A stretch of DNA of 64,000 bases from JAJCYL01 sp963664285 (lineage in GTDB: Bacteria; Bacteroidota; Bacteroidia; Cytophagales; Cyclobacteriaceae): positions 1 through 64,000 of the forward strand of contig CAXXNX010000057.1 of assembly GCA_963664285.2 (NCBI GenBank), given 5' to 3'. The notes under the pieces were generated by a model. It was not told the origin of the DNA. It saw only the letters and a program-made list of their open reading frames with translations, and made no database searches. Position 1 is the first letter of the stretch. Every line of letters begins with the position of its first letter. Positions 27,362-37,270 of the stretch are shown here, piece by piece. The position numbers were made by a program, and so were the translations under genes.

Positions 27362-28982
27362 CCCGAAAAATTCATAGTAGACAATAAAAAACAGGCATAA
27401 ATTGCTTATATTGAGATAGTTAGACAACAAAATAAGCAATTAATTTATGCCTGAATATAAGGAAAAAGATACCGTATTTTATCGAGGAAAACAAGCTTTT
27501 AAATTTGATTTTTCAGCATCAGCGATTAGCTCAGACGGAGCGATATTGTTAAGTGAAAAAGTAGAGAGAAAGACTGGTCTATTAAAAAGCTTCGCCGCAC
27601 TGATTCCTGACTATCGAAACCCCTTTTTTATCAAATACACTTATGAAGAAATGCTTCGCCAACGGGTGTTTTTAATGATGCAGGGCTATCAGGATTGCAA
27701 TGACGAACAAAAACTCCGAGAGGATCCGGTGATCCGTAAAGTACTAGATAGCGGATTATGTTCCCAGCCTACTTTAAGTCGATTTGAAAACAAGGCCGAT
27801 CGGAGTCTGATCTACCAGATGAGTCAATGGTTTGTAGACCGTTATGTAGAGGAGTTGAAAGAGAAGACTGGTCAAATCATCATTGATGTAGATGGTACCG
27901 ATGACCCTACTCATGGATCCCAACAACTCAGTTTGTATAATGGCTATTATGGACAGACTATGTACCATGAGTTGTTCTTTAAGGACGGGAACACCGGTCA
28001 GGTCATTTTACCAGTACTACGTCCGGGCAATTGTCACTCCAACAAATGGTTTGTGGCCTTATTGAAAAGGATTGTCATTAAAATCAGAAAAAAACTGCCC
28101 TCAGTAAAGATCCTTATTCGAGCGGATAGTGGCTTTTCAGGAGCATCTTTTTATCGGATAGCTAAGCAGTTTGACCTTCAATTTTGTTTAGGTATTAGTA
28201 GTAATGAAGTTTTAAAGACTTTTACCAAACAGACTATCATTGAAGTAAAAAAGGAATATGCTTCAAAAATCATCAAACATCAAGAGTTTGTTGGCCCGTT
28301 TACTTACCAGGCCAAAAGCTGGGATCGTTCTGAAAAGCTGTACGCCAAAGTGGAGTCTACCGGAAAAGGAATGAATGTCCGTTACTTTGTGAGCAACTTT
28401 GAAGCGATGACCGCTCAACAGATTTACTTTGATTTTTATGTCAAGCGAGGTGATGCCAGTGAAAATCGAATAAAGGAACTCAAAAACATGACTTATTCCG
28501 ACCGGCTTTCCTGTCATCGCTACTGGGCCAATTTCATGCGTTTAATCATCGCTACCCTCTGTTATGAAATGTTCCGGCAGATTAAATTATTAATTGCCAA
28601 AACAAAACACCACTTTGCTAAACGATGGCAAGTGGACAATATCCGGCTTTACCTGATGAAGGTTGGGGCGTGCCTGAAAGAAAGGAAAAGATCATTGACA
28701 ATACAATTCTCAAGAGCCTTTAGATATCAATACCTGCTGGGCGATTTGCTTACGGTGAACTGACCGATCAGTTAAACAGTTTAGTTTAATCAAAAAAATG
28801 TTCTTCCATAAGAACACAATAGAGCTTTGACTGAAAATTGAAAAATTCTAACAAAAAAACGCTCTAATGTCCTTTGAAATCCAGAAACCTGGTTGATCTT
28901 CAAATTAATACATACACTCTAATCAAAAATAGTTAGCAACCCATTATTAATCCCAAAATTGGTGGCCTATGAATAATGCGGG
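27362..28982 (+). mobile_element. IS1380-family element, copy 4 (1,621 bp)
   Basis: Complete, with TTAA at 27358-27361 and 28983-28986. Its right TTAA is not chromosomal but an internal TTAA of a second, partial copy that follows directly in the same orientation. Confidence 0.95.
27447..28763 (+). CDS. IS1380-family transposase, copy 4
   Basis: 438 aa, full length. It differs from the other copies by Glu63 to Lys. The DDE residues are unchanged, so it is possibly active. Confidence 0.93.
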   Translation: MPEYKEKDTVFYRGKQAFKFDFSASAISSDGAILLSEKVERKTGLLKSFAALIPDYRNPFFIKYTYEEMLRQRVFLMMQGYQDCNDEQKLREDPVIRKVLDSGLCSQPTLSRFENKADRSLIYQMSQWFVDRYVEELKEKTGQIIIDVDGTDDPTHGSQQLSLYNGYYGQTMYHELFFKDGNTGQVILPVLRPGNCHSNKWFVALLKRIVIKIRKKLPSVKILIRADSGFSGASFYRIAKQFDLQFCLGISSNEVLKTFTKQTIIEVKKEYASKIIKHQEFVGPFTYQAKSWDRSEKLYAKVESTGKGMNVRYFVSNFEAMTAQQIYFDFYVKRGDASENRIKELKNMTYSDRLSCHRYWANFMRLIIATLCYEMFRQIKLLIAKTKHHFAKRWQVDNIRLYLMKVGACLKERKRSLTIQFSRAFRYQYLLGDLLTVN

Positions 28983-30197
28983 TTAAGTGAAAAAGTAGAG
29001 AGAAAGACTGGTCTATTAAAAAGCTTCGCCGCACTGATTCCTGACTATCGAAACCCCTTTTTTATCGAATACACTTATGAAGAAATGCTTCGCCAACGGG
29101 TGTTTTTAATGATGCAGGGCTATCAGGATTGCAATGACGAACAAAAACTCCGAGAGGATCCGGTGATCCGTAAAGTACTAGATAGCGGATTATGTTCCCA
29201 GCCTACTTTAAGTCGATTTGAAAACAAGGCCGATCGGAGTCTGATCTACCAGATGAGTCAATGGTTTGTAGACCGTTATGTAGAGGAGTTGAAAGAGAAG
29301 ACTGGTCAAATCATCATTGATGTAGATGGTACCGATGACCCTACTCATGGATCCCAACAACTCAGTTTGTATAATGGCTATTATGGACAGACTATGTACC
29401 ATGAGTTGTTCTTTAAGGACGGGAACACCGGTCAGGTCATTTTACCAGTACTACGTCCGGGCAATTGTCACTCCAACAAATGGTTTGTGGCCTTATTGAA
29501 AAGGATTGTCATTAAAATCAGAAAAAAACTGCCCTCAGTAAAGATCCTTATTCGAGCGGATAGTGGCTTTTCAGGAGCATCTTTTTATCGGATAGCTAAG
29601 CAGTTTGACCTTCAATTTTGTTTAGGTATTAGTAGTAATGAAGTTTTAAAGACTTTTACCAAACAGACTATCATTGAAGTAAAAAAGGAATATGCTTCAA
29701 AAATCATCAAACATCAAGAGTTTGTTGGCCCGTTTACTTACCAGGCCAAAAGCTGGGATCGTTCTGAAAAGCTGTACGCCAAAGTGGAGTCTACCGGAAA
29801 AGGAATGAATGTCCGTTACTTTGTGAGCAACTTTGAAGCGATGACCGCTCAACAGATTTACTTTGATTTTTATGTCAAGCGAGGTGATGCCAGTGAAAAT
29901 CGAATAAAGGAACTCAAAAACATGACTTATTCCGACCGGCTTTCCTGTCATCGCTACTGGGCCAATTTCATGCGTTTAATCATCGCTACCCTCTGTTATG
30001 AAATGTTCCGGCAGATTAAATTATTAATTGCCAAAACAAAACACCACTTTGCTAAACGATGGCAAGTGGACAATATCCGGCTTTACCTGATGAAGGTTGG
30101 GGCGTGCCTGAAAGAAAGGAAAAGATCATTGACAATACAATTCTCAAGAGCCTTTAGATATCAATACCTGCTGGGCGATTTGCTTACGGTGAACTGA
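28983..30197 (+). pseudogene. IS1380-family transposase, copy 5, N-terminally truncated
   Basis: It is open in frame from the junction codon (TTA, Leu35 of the full protein) to the normal stop. The first usable Met is at 29085, giving 370 aa. All catalytic residues are present but the N-terminal domain and the start region are lost. Confidence 0.88.
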
Positions 30198-30416
30198 CCG
30201 ATCAGTTAAACAGTTTGGTTTAATCAAAAAAATGTTCTTCCATAAGAACACAATAGAGCTTTGACTGAAAATTGAAAAATTCTAACAAAAAAACGCTCTA
30301 ATGTCCTTTGAAATCCAGAAACCTGGTTGATCTTCAAATTAATACATACACTCCAATCAAAAATAGTTAGCAACCCATTATTAATCCCAAAATTGGTGGC
30401 CTATGAATAATGCGGG
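28983..30416 (+). mobile_element. IS1380-family element, copy 5, 5'-truncated
   Basis: It begins at the internal TTAA corresponding to transposase codons 34-35 and runs to a normal right end with TTAA at 30417-30420. The missing 187 bp are best explained by copy 4 inserting into copy 5, then recombination of the two left parts. Confidence 0.9.
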
Positions 30417-30753
30417 TTAATCGCTCCATTGCCGGAACATTTAATCGAATGGTGGTTTTTGACGAAAATGTGACTACAACCTGGTCTAATGTCGAAACCC
30501 AATACCAAAGAAGGGTTGACCAGGGTCCTAACCTCGTCAACACAGTGAAAGGTTACGCCGCCCATGAAAAGGATGTACTAACCCATCAGAACATTACCTA
30601 AATATCATGCTTGCAGAGACGTTCGGATTTGATTATCGCCCCAAGTTCATTGTAAGCGAAGGAGCTGAGAATGCGCCCAGAGTAAGATTCAAGCAACAAC
30701 AAATTCATCAAAATATCCGACCTTCTTTGAGGAATGAAGAGAAGCCGGGATAG
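30417..30753 (+). pseudogene. lemA: LemA-family protein, internally deleted remnant
   Basis: After the TTAA the frame reads TFNRMVVFDENVTTTW, then SNVETQYQRRVDQGPNLVNT and VKGYAAHEKDV, the hallmark N-terminal half of LemA. It then jumps to a C-terminal LemA-like segment (ETFGFDYRPKFIVSEGAENA) in another frame, so about half of the protein is missing. lemA normally lies directly upstream of ygcG and tpm on one strand. Here it points the opposite way from the ygcG/tpm remnants across the IS pair, evidence of an inversion. Confidence 0.72.
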
Positions 30754-30772
30754 GGTCAACTGTGTAAAAAGT

Positions 30773-30851
30773 TTAATGGCTCACTTTTGGGCTCACTGCT
30801 TTCCAGGAGCTTAACTCATGTCCATATTGATACAAGATCAAATTGGAAATT
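30773..30851 (-). pseudogene. small lipoprotein, C-terminal piece (split by IS30)
   Basis: With the IS30 copy and one ATT removed, the frame from 31962 continues here as KVISNLILYQYGHELSSWKA and stops at 30773. The predicted intact lipoprotein would have about 70 residues. Confidence 0.55.
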
Positions 30852-30858
30852 TGTAAGT

Positions 30859-31863
30859 TCAAGTAATAAGTGCAATTTTCCTTTGTAGCACTTGCTTTGC
30901 GTTTAGGTAATTAAATTTTCTAACAGGGCGTTCATTGATTTTGTTTTCAACAACTTTGATTTGCTCCTCTGTAACAAATCTAATATCTGTTTTCTTAGGA
31001 TAAAACCTTCTGATTACCCCAATCCTATTTTCAACTGTCCCTTTATCCTGACTAGTATAGGGACGAGTGAAATAGGCATCCACATCAAGGGATTGAGCAA
31101 TCAACTCATGTTTAGAAAATGCCATATCATTATCAAAAGTGAGTGTTTCCAGTTTGTGTTTATCCTGAGAGAGTTCCTCCACAATAGCTTCGGCCATTTG
31201 ATCGGCATTTTTACTGTGCATCTTTCTGATTCTGGTAAAAAGACTTGCTCGGTCTGTCATCACCAACAAAGAGCCTTTGTGGTTTTTACCCATCATTAAA
31301 TCGACTTCTATATCTCCCAATCGTTCCCTTTTGTTAATGATCTGGGGTCGCTGTTCAATTGATACCCTATTCGGGATAATACCTCTACGATCTTTTCTGT
31401 TTCCTCGTTTGCGCCTTCGTTTGCCATGTTTTAGATATGTGTATAGTTGTTTGTATTCTTGGTTCTCCTGGCGGTTGGTGTGCTTACATTCCCATATCCA
31501 TTGGTAAATCCATTCATGGCTAAGTGGACATTCTCTCGTTTTCTTTCCCTGATGGCTGATCAATTCAGGACTCCATCTATCTTCTTGGAGCCGGTTAACT
31601 ATCCAGTCTTTCATGGGTTTGGTGAAAATCACTCTTTTTGGCTTTTCTTGATGACGAAGATTGGTCCTCCTTTGTGCATTTGCTGTTCGATAGACACCAG
31701 CTCCCCTACCTCTTGAACCCACATTTCGCTTAAGCTCACGTGAGATCGTAGACGGGTGAAAATGAACGATACAGGCAATCTCCTTTTGAGTAGCTCCTGT
31801 TTTCAATAATGCTTCAATTTGATACCTTTGATCAATACTGAGATGTGTGTAGTTTTTTGACAT
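30859..31863 (-). CDS. IS30-family transposase, copy A
   Basis: 334 aa from MSKNYTHLSIDQRYQIEALL; an ATG 7 codons upstream (31884) is possible but less like the family. An N-terminal helix-turn-helix (ATQKEIACIVHFHPSTISRE) is followed by the DDE core: Asp in DIEVDLMMG, Asp in TFDNDMAF and Glu in GTVENRIGVIRRFYP. Intact. Confidence 0.94.
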   Translation of the reverse strand: MSKNYTHLSIDQRYQIEALLKTGATQKEIACIVHFHPSTISRELKRNVGSRGRGAGVYRTANAQRRTNLRHQEKPKRVIFTKPMKDWIVNRLQEDRWSPELISHQGKKTRECPLSHEWIYQWIWECKHTNRQENQEYKQLYTYLKHGKRRRKRGNRKDRRGIIPNRVSIEQRPQIINKRERLGDIEVDLMMGKNHKGSLLVMTDRASLFTRIRKMHSKNADQMAEAIVEELSQDKHKLETLTFDNDMAFSKHELIAQSLDVDAYFTRPYTSQDKGTVENRIGVIRRFYPKKTDIRFVTEEQIKVVENKINERPVRKFNYLNAKQVLQRKIALIT

Positions 31864-31897
31864 TTTGCAATCCAAAGATTGCACTGCTCAGGCTTTT

Positions 31898-31935
31898 GAA
31901 GGATGAAAAAGCCCTTAAAAGCTTTTTCATCCTTC
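31898..31935. other. 15-bp perfect hairpin inside IS30 copy A
   Basis: GAAGGATGAAAAAGC pairs with GCTTTTTCATCCTTC across 8 nt, between the element end and the transposase start. The A/T-rich arms could act as a bidirectional terminator that shields the transposase from outside transcription. It is also present in copy C (50068-50105) and longer in copy B (43438-43485). Confidence 0.6.
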
Positions 31936-31961
31936 AATTGCACTTATTAGTTGATCTCAGC

Positions 31962-32098
31962 ATTACTTTAGTGTCAAACTCAGAAGAATGTTCCTCCTTC
32001 TCTCTATATTGTGCTTGTTCATAAGATGAACATCCAAATCCCACCATCATTATAACGAGACTTACAAAAACGACAAACCGACACTTCAATTCTTTCAT
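31962..32098 (-). pseudogene. small lipoprotein, N-terminal piece (split by IS30)
   Basis: MKELKCRFVVFVSLVIMM and then VGFGCSS give a lipoprotein signal with Cys22-23 region as the lipidation site (GFGC). The mature part (SSYEQAQYREKEEHSSEF) is charged and ends at the IS30 copy A insertion. A start 7 codons upstream (32119) is possible. No family recognised. Confidence 0.6.
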
Positions 32099-32119
32099 AC
32101 CAATTGAATTAAGATTCAC

Positions 32120-32501
32120 AATAAATAGAGCAATTTGACGGTTTGTTAAACTCTCTAAAAGACAGACAAGTTTGAACCTTGGGTTTAGTATTGGTAATAC
32201 AATTGTTCGCAGTTTTACCCCACTTTCAGCAACAGATTAAGAAGCTGTGTTTGCTTTATGGTTCTATGTGGAGTGCAACGGGTGGGTGATACTGTTTTGA
32301 ATAATGTTATTTGTTTTCCCTCACAAACCGTAGTTTGCTTTGGCAAACGCAGTCTTGAGATTTGATTGTTTGTTATTTGGAATTTATGAGCACAAGTATA
32401 CGAATGTTAACTGCCTACCAAATTGCTGTCACCCACACTGAATCATCTAGAACCGCTTTTATAATATTTTTAGCATTCTTTCATAAAACAACAAAGAGCC
32501 A
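32120..32501. other. intergenic region before the formylglycine enzyme
   Basis: No gene is seen. There is a small hairpin, GTTTGC-TTTG-GCAAAC, near 32330-32346, and an AT-rich stretch (TATAATATTTTTAG) 40 bp before the next start that may hold its promoter. Confidence 0.35.
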
Positions 32502-33539
32502 ATGAACAGACTAAGCTCCTTTATAATACTTCTTCTTACTATTAACGCCTGCTCACCAAAGAAGTCAGACAGCGAGACATCTTATTCAAATGCTCCGGAA
32601 GGGATGCTGTTGATTCCGGGTGGTATTTTTACTATGGGAGGGAAAAGTGACCAGGCGGATCGTGATGAATTTCCAAGACATGAGGTTTCTGTTTCAGCAT
32701 TTTACATGGATATAACCGAGGTGACCAATGAGCAATTTAAGGTGTTTGTGGGTGCAACCGGTTATCGAACCATTGCCGAAAGGGACATCAAATGGGATGA
32801 TTTGAAGCAGCAATTACCCCCTGGCACACCTCAACTTGCGGATTCCTTACTTATACTTAAGGCAGGCTCATTGGTCTTTAGCCCAACTAAAGGTCCGGTC
32901 AATTTAAGAGATTACTCCCAATGGTGGATTTGGACAGTGAGTGCTAACTGGAAACAACCAAAGGGACCAGGGTCATCAATCGATGACCGGTTGGATTACC
33001 CGGTGGTGCATATCGCATGGGATGACGCCCAGGCATATGCTGAATGGGCTGGCAAGAGATTACCCACCGAGGCTGAATGGGAATGGGCTTCAATGGGTGG
33101 ACTGGAGGATACCAAATATCCATGGGGCAATCAATCTGTTGAGAAATCTTACGACAAGGCTAATTTTTGGCAGGGATTTTTTCCCTACAAAAACCTGGAG
33201 CAAGACGGTTTCACAGAAGCAGCTCCAATAAAATCCTATCCTCCTAATGGCTACGGACTTTATGACATGGCAGGAAACGTCTGGGAATGGTGCCAGGACA
33301 AGTATCATTTCCAGTCATATGAAAAAGATAAGAATAAGGGACTGGTTAATAATCCGGTAGGCCCAAGAGATTCATTTGATCCCGCTGAACCTTATGTGCC
33401 AAAATATGTCATTCGTGGTGGTTCGTTCTTATGTAATGACAGTTACTGTAGTGGCTACCGGGTGGCCAGACGTATGAAATCAAGCAAGGATTCAGGCTTT
33501 AATCATACGGGGTTTAGGTGTGTGAGGGATATGAATTAA
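32502..33539 (+). CDS. formylglycine-generating enzyme (sulfatase-modifying factor)
   Basis: 345 aa lipoprotein (signal MNRLSSFIILLLTINAC) with the FGE-sulfatase fold: GMLLIPGGIFTMGGKSDQAD at about 34, MDITEVTNEQFKVFV, PVVHIAWDDAQAYAEWAGKR, and LPTEAEWEWASMGG. The C-terminal catalytic stretch GGSFLCNDSYCSGYRVARR has Cys311 and Cys316, equivalent to the copper-binding active-site pair of human FGE. Such enzymes oxidise the Cys of C-x-P-x-R sulfatases to formylglycine. A C-x-P-x-R sulfatase lies at 62.2 kb. Intact. FGE-fold lipoproteins without this Cys pair have other roles (for example GldK), but here both are present. Confidence 0.88.
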   Translation: MNRLSSFIILLLTINACSPKKSDSETSYSNAPEGMLLIPGGIFTMGGKSDQADRDEFPRHEVSVSAFYMDITEVTNEQFKVFVGATGYRTIAERDIKWDDLKQQLPPGTPQLADSLLILKAGSLVFSPTKGPVNLRDYSQWWIWTVSANWKQPKGPGSSIDDRLDYPVVHIAWDDAQAYAEWAGKRLPTEAEWEWASMGGLEDTKYPWGNQSVEKSYDKANFWQGFFPYKNLEQDGFTEAAPIKSYPPNGYGLYDMAGNVWEWCQDKYHFQSYEKDKNKGLVNNPVGPRDSFDPAEPYVPKYVIRGGSFLCNDSYCSGYRVARRMKSSKDSGFNHTGFRCVRDMN

Positions 33540-33775
33540 ACCCGGAATTGTCATTGAAGTAAGTAACTATCATCCTTCCACGGGAGGATTTTTCTCAGAT
33601 GTAATCATTGGAAGTGAAAATTACCTTATGGCAAAAAGAGAGCGTCACTATTAATTGACTGTTTTCCACTAGTCTGGCAATTATATAAATGCCTACATTT
33701 CGATAAGTAAATATACTCAGGTCCCAAAAAGAGCGATTTCCGACAACCAAACAGGGGTTTATTGGCGTGCTTAAA

Positions 33776-35396
33776 CCCGAAAAATTCATAGTAGACAATA
33801 AAAAACAGGCATAAATTGCTTATATTGAGATAGTTAGACAACAAAATAAGCAATTAATTTATGCCTGAATATAAGGAAAAAGATACCGTATTTTATCGAG
33901 GAAAACAAGCTTTTAAATTTGATTTTTCAGCATCAGCGATTAGCTCAGACGGAGCGATATTGTTAAGTGAAAAAGTAGAGAGAAAGACTGGTCTATTAAA
34001 AAGCTTCGCCGCACTGATTCCTGACTATCGAAACCCCTTTTTTATCGAATACACTTATGAAGAAATGCTTCGCCAACGGGTGTTTTTAATGATGCAGGGC
34101 TATCAGGATTGCAATGACGAACAAAAACTCCGAGAGAATCCGGTGATCCGTAAAGTACTAGATAGCGGATTATGTTCCCAGCCTACTTTAAGTCGATTTG
34201 AAAACAAGGCCGATCGGAGTCTGATCTACCAGATGAGTCAATGGTTTGTAGACCGTTATGTAGAGGAGTTGAAAGAGAAGACTGGTCAAATCATCATTGA
34301 TGTAGATGGTACCGATGACCCTACTCATGGATCCCAACAACTCAGTTTGTATAATGGCTATTATGGACAGACTATGTACCATGAGTTGTTCTTTAAGGAC
34401 GGGAACACCGGTCAGGTCATTTTACCAGTACTACGTCCGGGCAATTGTCACTCCAACAAATGGTTTGTGGCCTTATTGAAAAGGATTGTCATTAAAATCA
34501 GAAAAAAACTGCCCTCAGTAAAGATCCTTATTCGAGCGGATAGTGGCTTTTCAGGAGCATCTTTTTATCGGATAGCTAAGCAGTTTGACCTTCAATTTTG
34601 TTTAGGTATTAGTAGTAATGAAGTTTTAAAGACTTTTACCAAATAGACTATCATTGAAGTAAAAAAGGAATATGCTTCAAAAATCATCAAACATCAAGAG
34701 TTTGTTGGCCCGTTTACTTACCAGGCCAAAAGCTGGGATCGTTCTGAAAAGCTGTACGCCAAAGTGGAGTCTACCGGAAAAGGAATGAATGTCCGTTACT
34801 TTGTGAGCAACTTTGAAGCGATGACCGCTCAACAGATTTACTTTGATTTTTATGTCAAGCGAGGTGATGCCAGTGAAAATCGAATAAAGGAACTCAAAAA
34901 CATGACTTATTCCGACCGGCTTTCCTGTCATCGCTACTGGGCCAATTTCATGCGTTTAATCATCGCTACCCTCTGTTATGAAATGTTCCGGCAGATTAAA
35001 TTATTAATTGCCAAAACAAAACACCACTTTGCTAAACGATGGCAAGTGGACAATATCCGGCTTTACCTGATGAAGGTTGGGGCGTGCCTGAAAGAAAGGA
35101 AAAGATCATTGACAATACAATTCTCAAGAGCCTTTAGATATCAATACCTGCTGGGCGATTTGCTTACGGTGAACTGACCGATCAGTTAAACAGTTTGGTT
35201 TAATCAAAAAAATGTTCTTCCATAAGAACACAATAGAGCTTTGACTGAAAATTGAAAAATTCTAACAAAAAAACGCTCTAATGTCCTTTGAAATCCAGAA
35301 ACCTGGTTGATCTTCAAATTAATATATACACTCCAATCAAAAATAGTTAGCAACCCATTATTAATCCCAAAATTGGTGGCCTATGAATAATGCGGG
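33776..35396 (+). mobile_element. IS1380-family element, copy 6 (1,621 bp)
   Basis: Full length, but the flanks disagree: TTAAA on the left and TTAT on the right rather than TTAA on both sides. The outer DNA on the two sides is therefore not from one simple insertion. Confidence 0.92.
33861..35177 (+). pseudogene. IS1380-family transposase, copy 6, nonsense-interrupted
   Basis: Gln262 is replaced by TAG at 34644-34646, between the second catalytic Asp and the Glu, and Asp93 is Asn. The truncated product lacks Glu339, so it is inactive. Confidence 0.93.
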
Positions 35397-35441
35397 TTAT
35401 GGTCGTTCTTCTCTCTGAAGGTCTCTCCTAGTATGGCTTGA

Positions 35442-35870
35442 GCCATTCGGGTTGGCTTGATCCTTCTTGTATTTGGCCAGGCATTTGGTGTCCTGATTAT
35501 TGTGAACGGTTTATCACAAGCCACTAATTATGAGACCGCTTCCCTCTTCGGTGCGGCAGGCCAGTTGAAAGTCCCACACGCCGTGACCCTGCACGCCATA
35601 CAGATATTACCAACCTTAGCGTGGCTTTTGCACTTTACAAACTGGCCCGAAAGTCGGCAAATTAAAGCCGTCATAGTAGCTGCGGCTGGCTATATCGGAC
35701 TGGCTGCAGTGAGTACCCTACAAACTTTTAATGGAGTAGCTCCAATTGATTTAAACGGGCTAACGGCCTTATTGCTAGGCATTAGCATCATTGGTATCGG
35801 TTCAGCTTATATAGCGGCACTCCGTGCGCTCAGACAAACGCTGCTTCTAACCGGATCACAAGCCGCCTAG
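35442..35870 (+). pseudogene. membrane protein, C-terminal fragment
   Basis: An open frame follows a TGA at 35439, close to the IS1380 copy 6 right end. It has four hydrophobic spans (LVFGQAFGVLIIVNGL; TLHAIQILPTLAWLLHF; AVIVAAAGYIGLAAV; LTALLLGISIIGIGSAYIAA) and ends SQAA. A TTG at 35457 could start a 137-aa product, but the upstream part is probably lost. Codon use is richer in G+C than its neighbours, so acquisition is possible. Family not recognised. Confidence 0.5.
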
Positions 35871-36516
35871 AATCCGTGGTTCAACACACAAAGTGGTACG
35901 AACCAAGATCGTACCGGAGTGAAGGTTATTTATCAGGGGTTGGACTAACGGCAAGAATAGTGGCTATTTAAAAACAAGACCCTCAAAATTCCCTCTATTT
36001 CATAGACCAGTACCCTCTATTTTCAACGATCTCACCTGGAATAGCATCTAAGTATGTGTGGAATAAATAATTGAAAATTGGTTGAGGCGGCAGTGCTGTG
36101 AATCTGTCTTCTAAAAACCGGACACTGACATAAAGAAGAAATAAACGACTAAGAAGTAAATGGACTTTATAACCAAATCGTTTTGTGCCTCTTCACTAAT
36201 GTTAAGGTCCTCAATTATTCAATATAGAACCAATACAAATGCTAATAATGCTAATGAAGTCAACTAAATAAAAATAAAAATAATAATGGAATTATTAATG
36301 ATATTATCTGGCATTGTACTTATAGGAATAGTATCCAGACTGACCTCTTCGGACAATGAGTTAAAGAGTATATTGCAGAAAAAAAGAAGAAGGTGAAGCG
36401 AGTTTATATTCTGTAAATCTGCGAGCATTCTTTCAGGCGGGGCTAATTAGCATCTTGATGAATATTATGCTCCATTGCGGGGTTTTATTACATCTGCATC
36501 GTCTTTCTTGATCGGA
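35871..36516. other. gene-poor stretch with a dispersed repeat
   Basis: No supported gene. It holds a copy of a dispersed repeat (35991-36033, CCCTCTATTTCATAGACCAG and on to TTTTCAACGATCTC) that recurs near 44069 and partly near 40061. A 36-codon frame at about 36285 (MELLMILSGIVLIGIVSRL) is hydrophobic, but it lies in degenerate DNA. Confidence 0.4.
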
Positions 36517-37081
36517 CTAACTTACCCATCTCGATTCATCCCAATTTCCGAACAGATGGTTCCCGGGACTCTCTGAGTTATCACTGGTCATAAATTCCCA
36601 AACGGCTGTTCTGAACTCTTCTAATGAGATCAATCCATCTTTATTTAAATCCAGTAGTTCAAAACTGGCCTTGGCATGTCTGAATTCTGCCCTGAATGAA
36701 GCCAATAATGACATGTATTCATAAGAATTAAGGTACTCGTCATTGTTATCGTCAAAATACCTGAACAAGATTTTGACGATACGGTCGAGGTGTTTATGAC
36801 AACTGCCTGCCTGATCATTTATTAATTGACTTTCCGCAATTTCAAGAAATTGATTAAGGGTGATTTCGTTAACCAGATCATTTGTGTTGGTCAGTATTTT
36901 CCAGCATTTTTCCATTGTTAGCATGATTTTTTGTGTATCAATGCCACCAAATGTTGCGATTTTAATGATCACCATGTTTTCGGCAATACCCATAAAGTCA
37001 GAGGATCTAATCACTCCATCGTGGTGTAATCCAATAATTCAAAGAAGTGGGAGAGCTTGCTTTTTGCAAATCAGTAAGCAT
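36517..37081 (-). pseudogene. EF-hand calcium-binding protein, frameshifted N-terminus
   Basis: The main frame (36517-37014) has a canonical EF-hand, DLNKDGLISLEEF, and a weaker one, DDNNDEYLNSYEY. Starting instead at 37081 (MLTDLQKA), two single-base losses separate a first EF-hand (HDGVIRSSDF) from its start. The restored layout resembles calexcitin/sarcoplasmic-type proteins with four helices pairs. If a later start is used (Met in DFMGIAENM), a shortened protein could still be made. A cytosolic calcium buffer or sensor is inferred from the family; nothing nearby suggests a target. Confidence 0.65.
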
Positions 37082-37270
37082 AATATAAGGGTTAATATTG
37101 GCATTATAAAGGTAGTTAAATAAGTGATTCTTAGAATTTACCTGATGTTACTTGATCCCACATAGTTCTGCAAGTCATCTGCTCTGCCCTTGGGCAAGGG
37201 AAGCTGCTGGACAAGCAGCCACCCACAAATCAAACATCGGACTCTAAAGGGACAAAAATCCTAACCCTTA

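Larger units (their letters stand above)
30852..31961 (-). mobile_element. IS30-family element, copy A (1,110 bp)
   Basis: The ends share TCAASTAATAAGTGCAATT in inverted orientation. Flanking duplication ATT (30849-30851 and 31962-31964). It splits the small lipoprotein gene. A hairpin of 15 bp lies between the right end and the transposase start. Confidence 0.93.

Noticed and set aside
31277..31716. Frames opposite the IS30 transposases (76, 89, 112 codons)
   Set aside because: Shadows of the intact transposase on the other strand, identical in all three copies for that reason.
36285..36395. 36-codon membrane peptide gene
   Set aside because: Hydrophobic but in decayed sequence with no conserved context; weaker than the 29-aa candidate at 39754.
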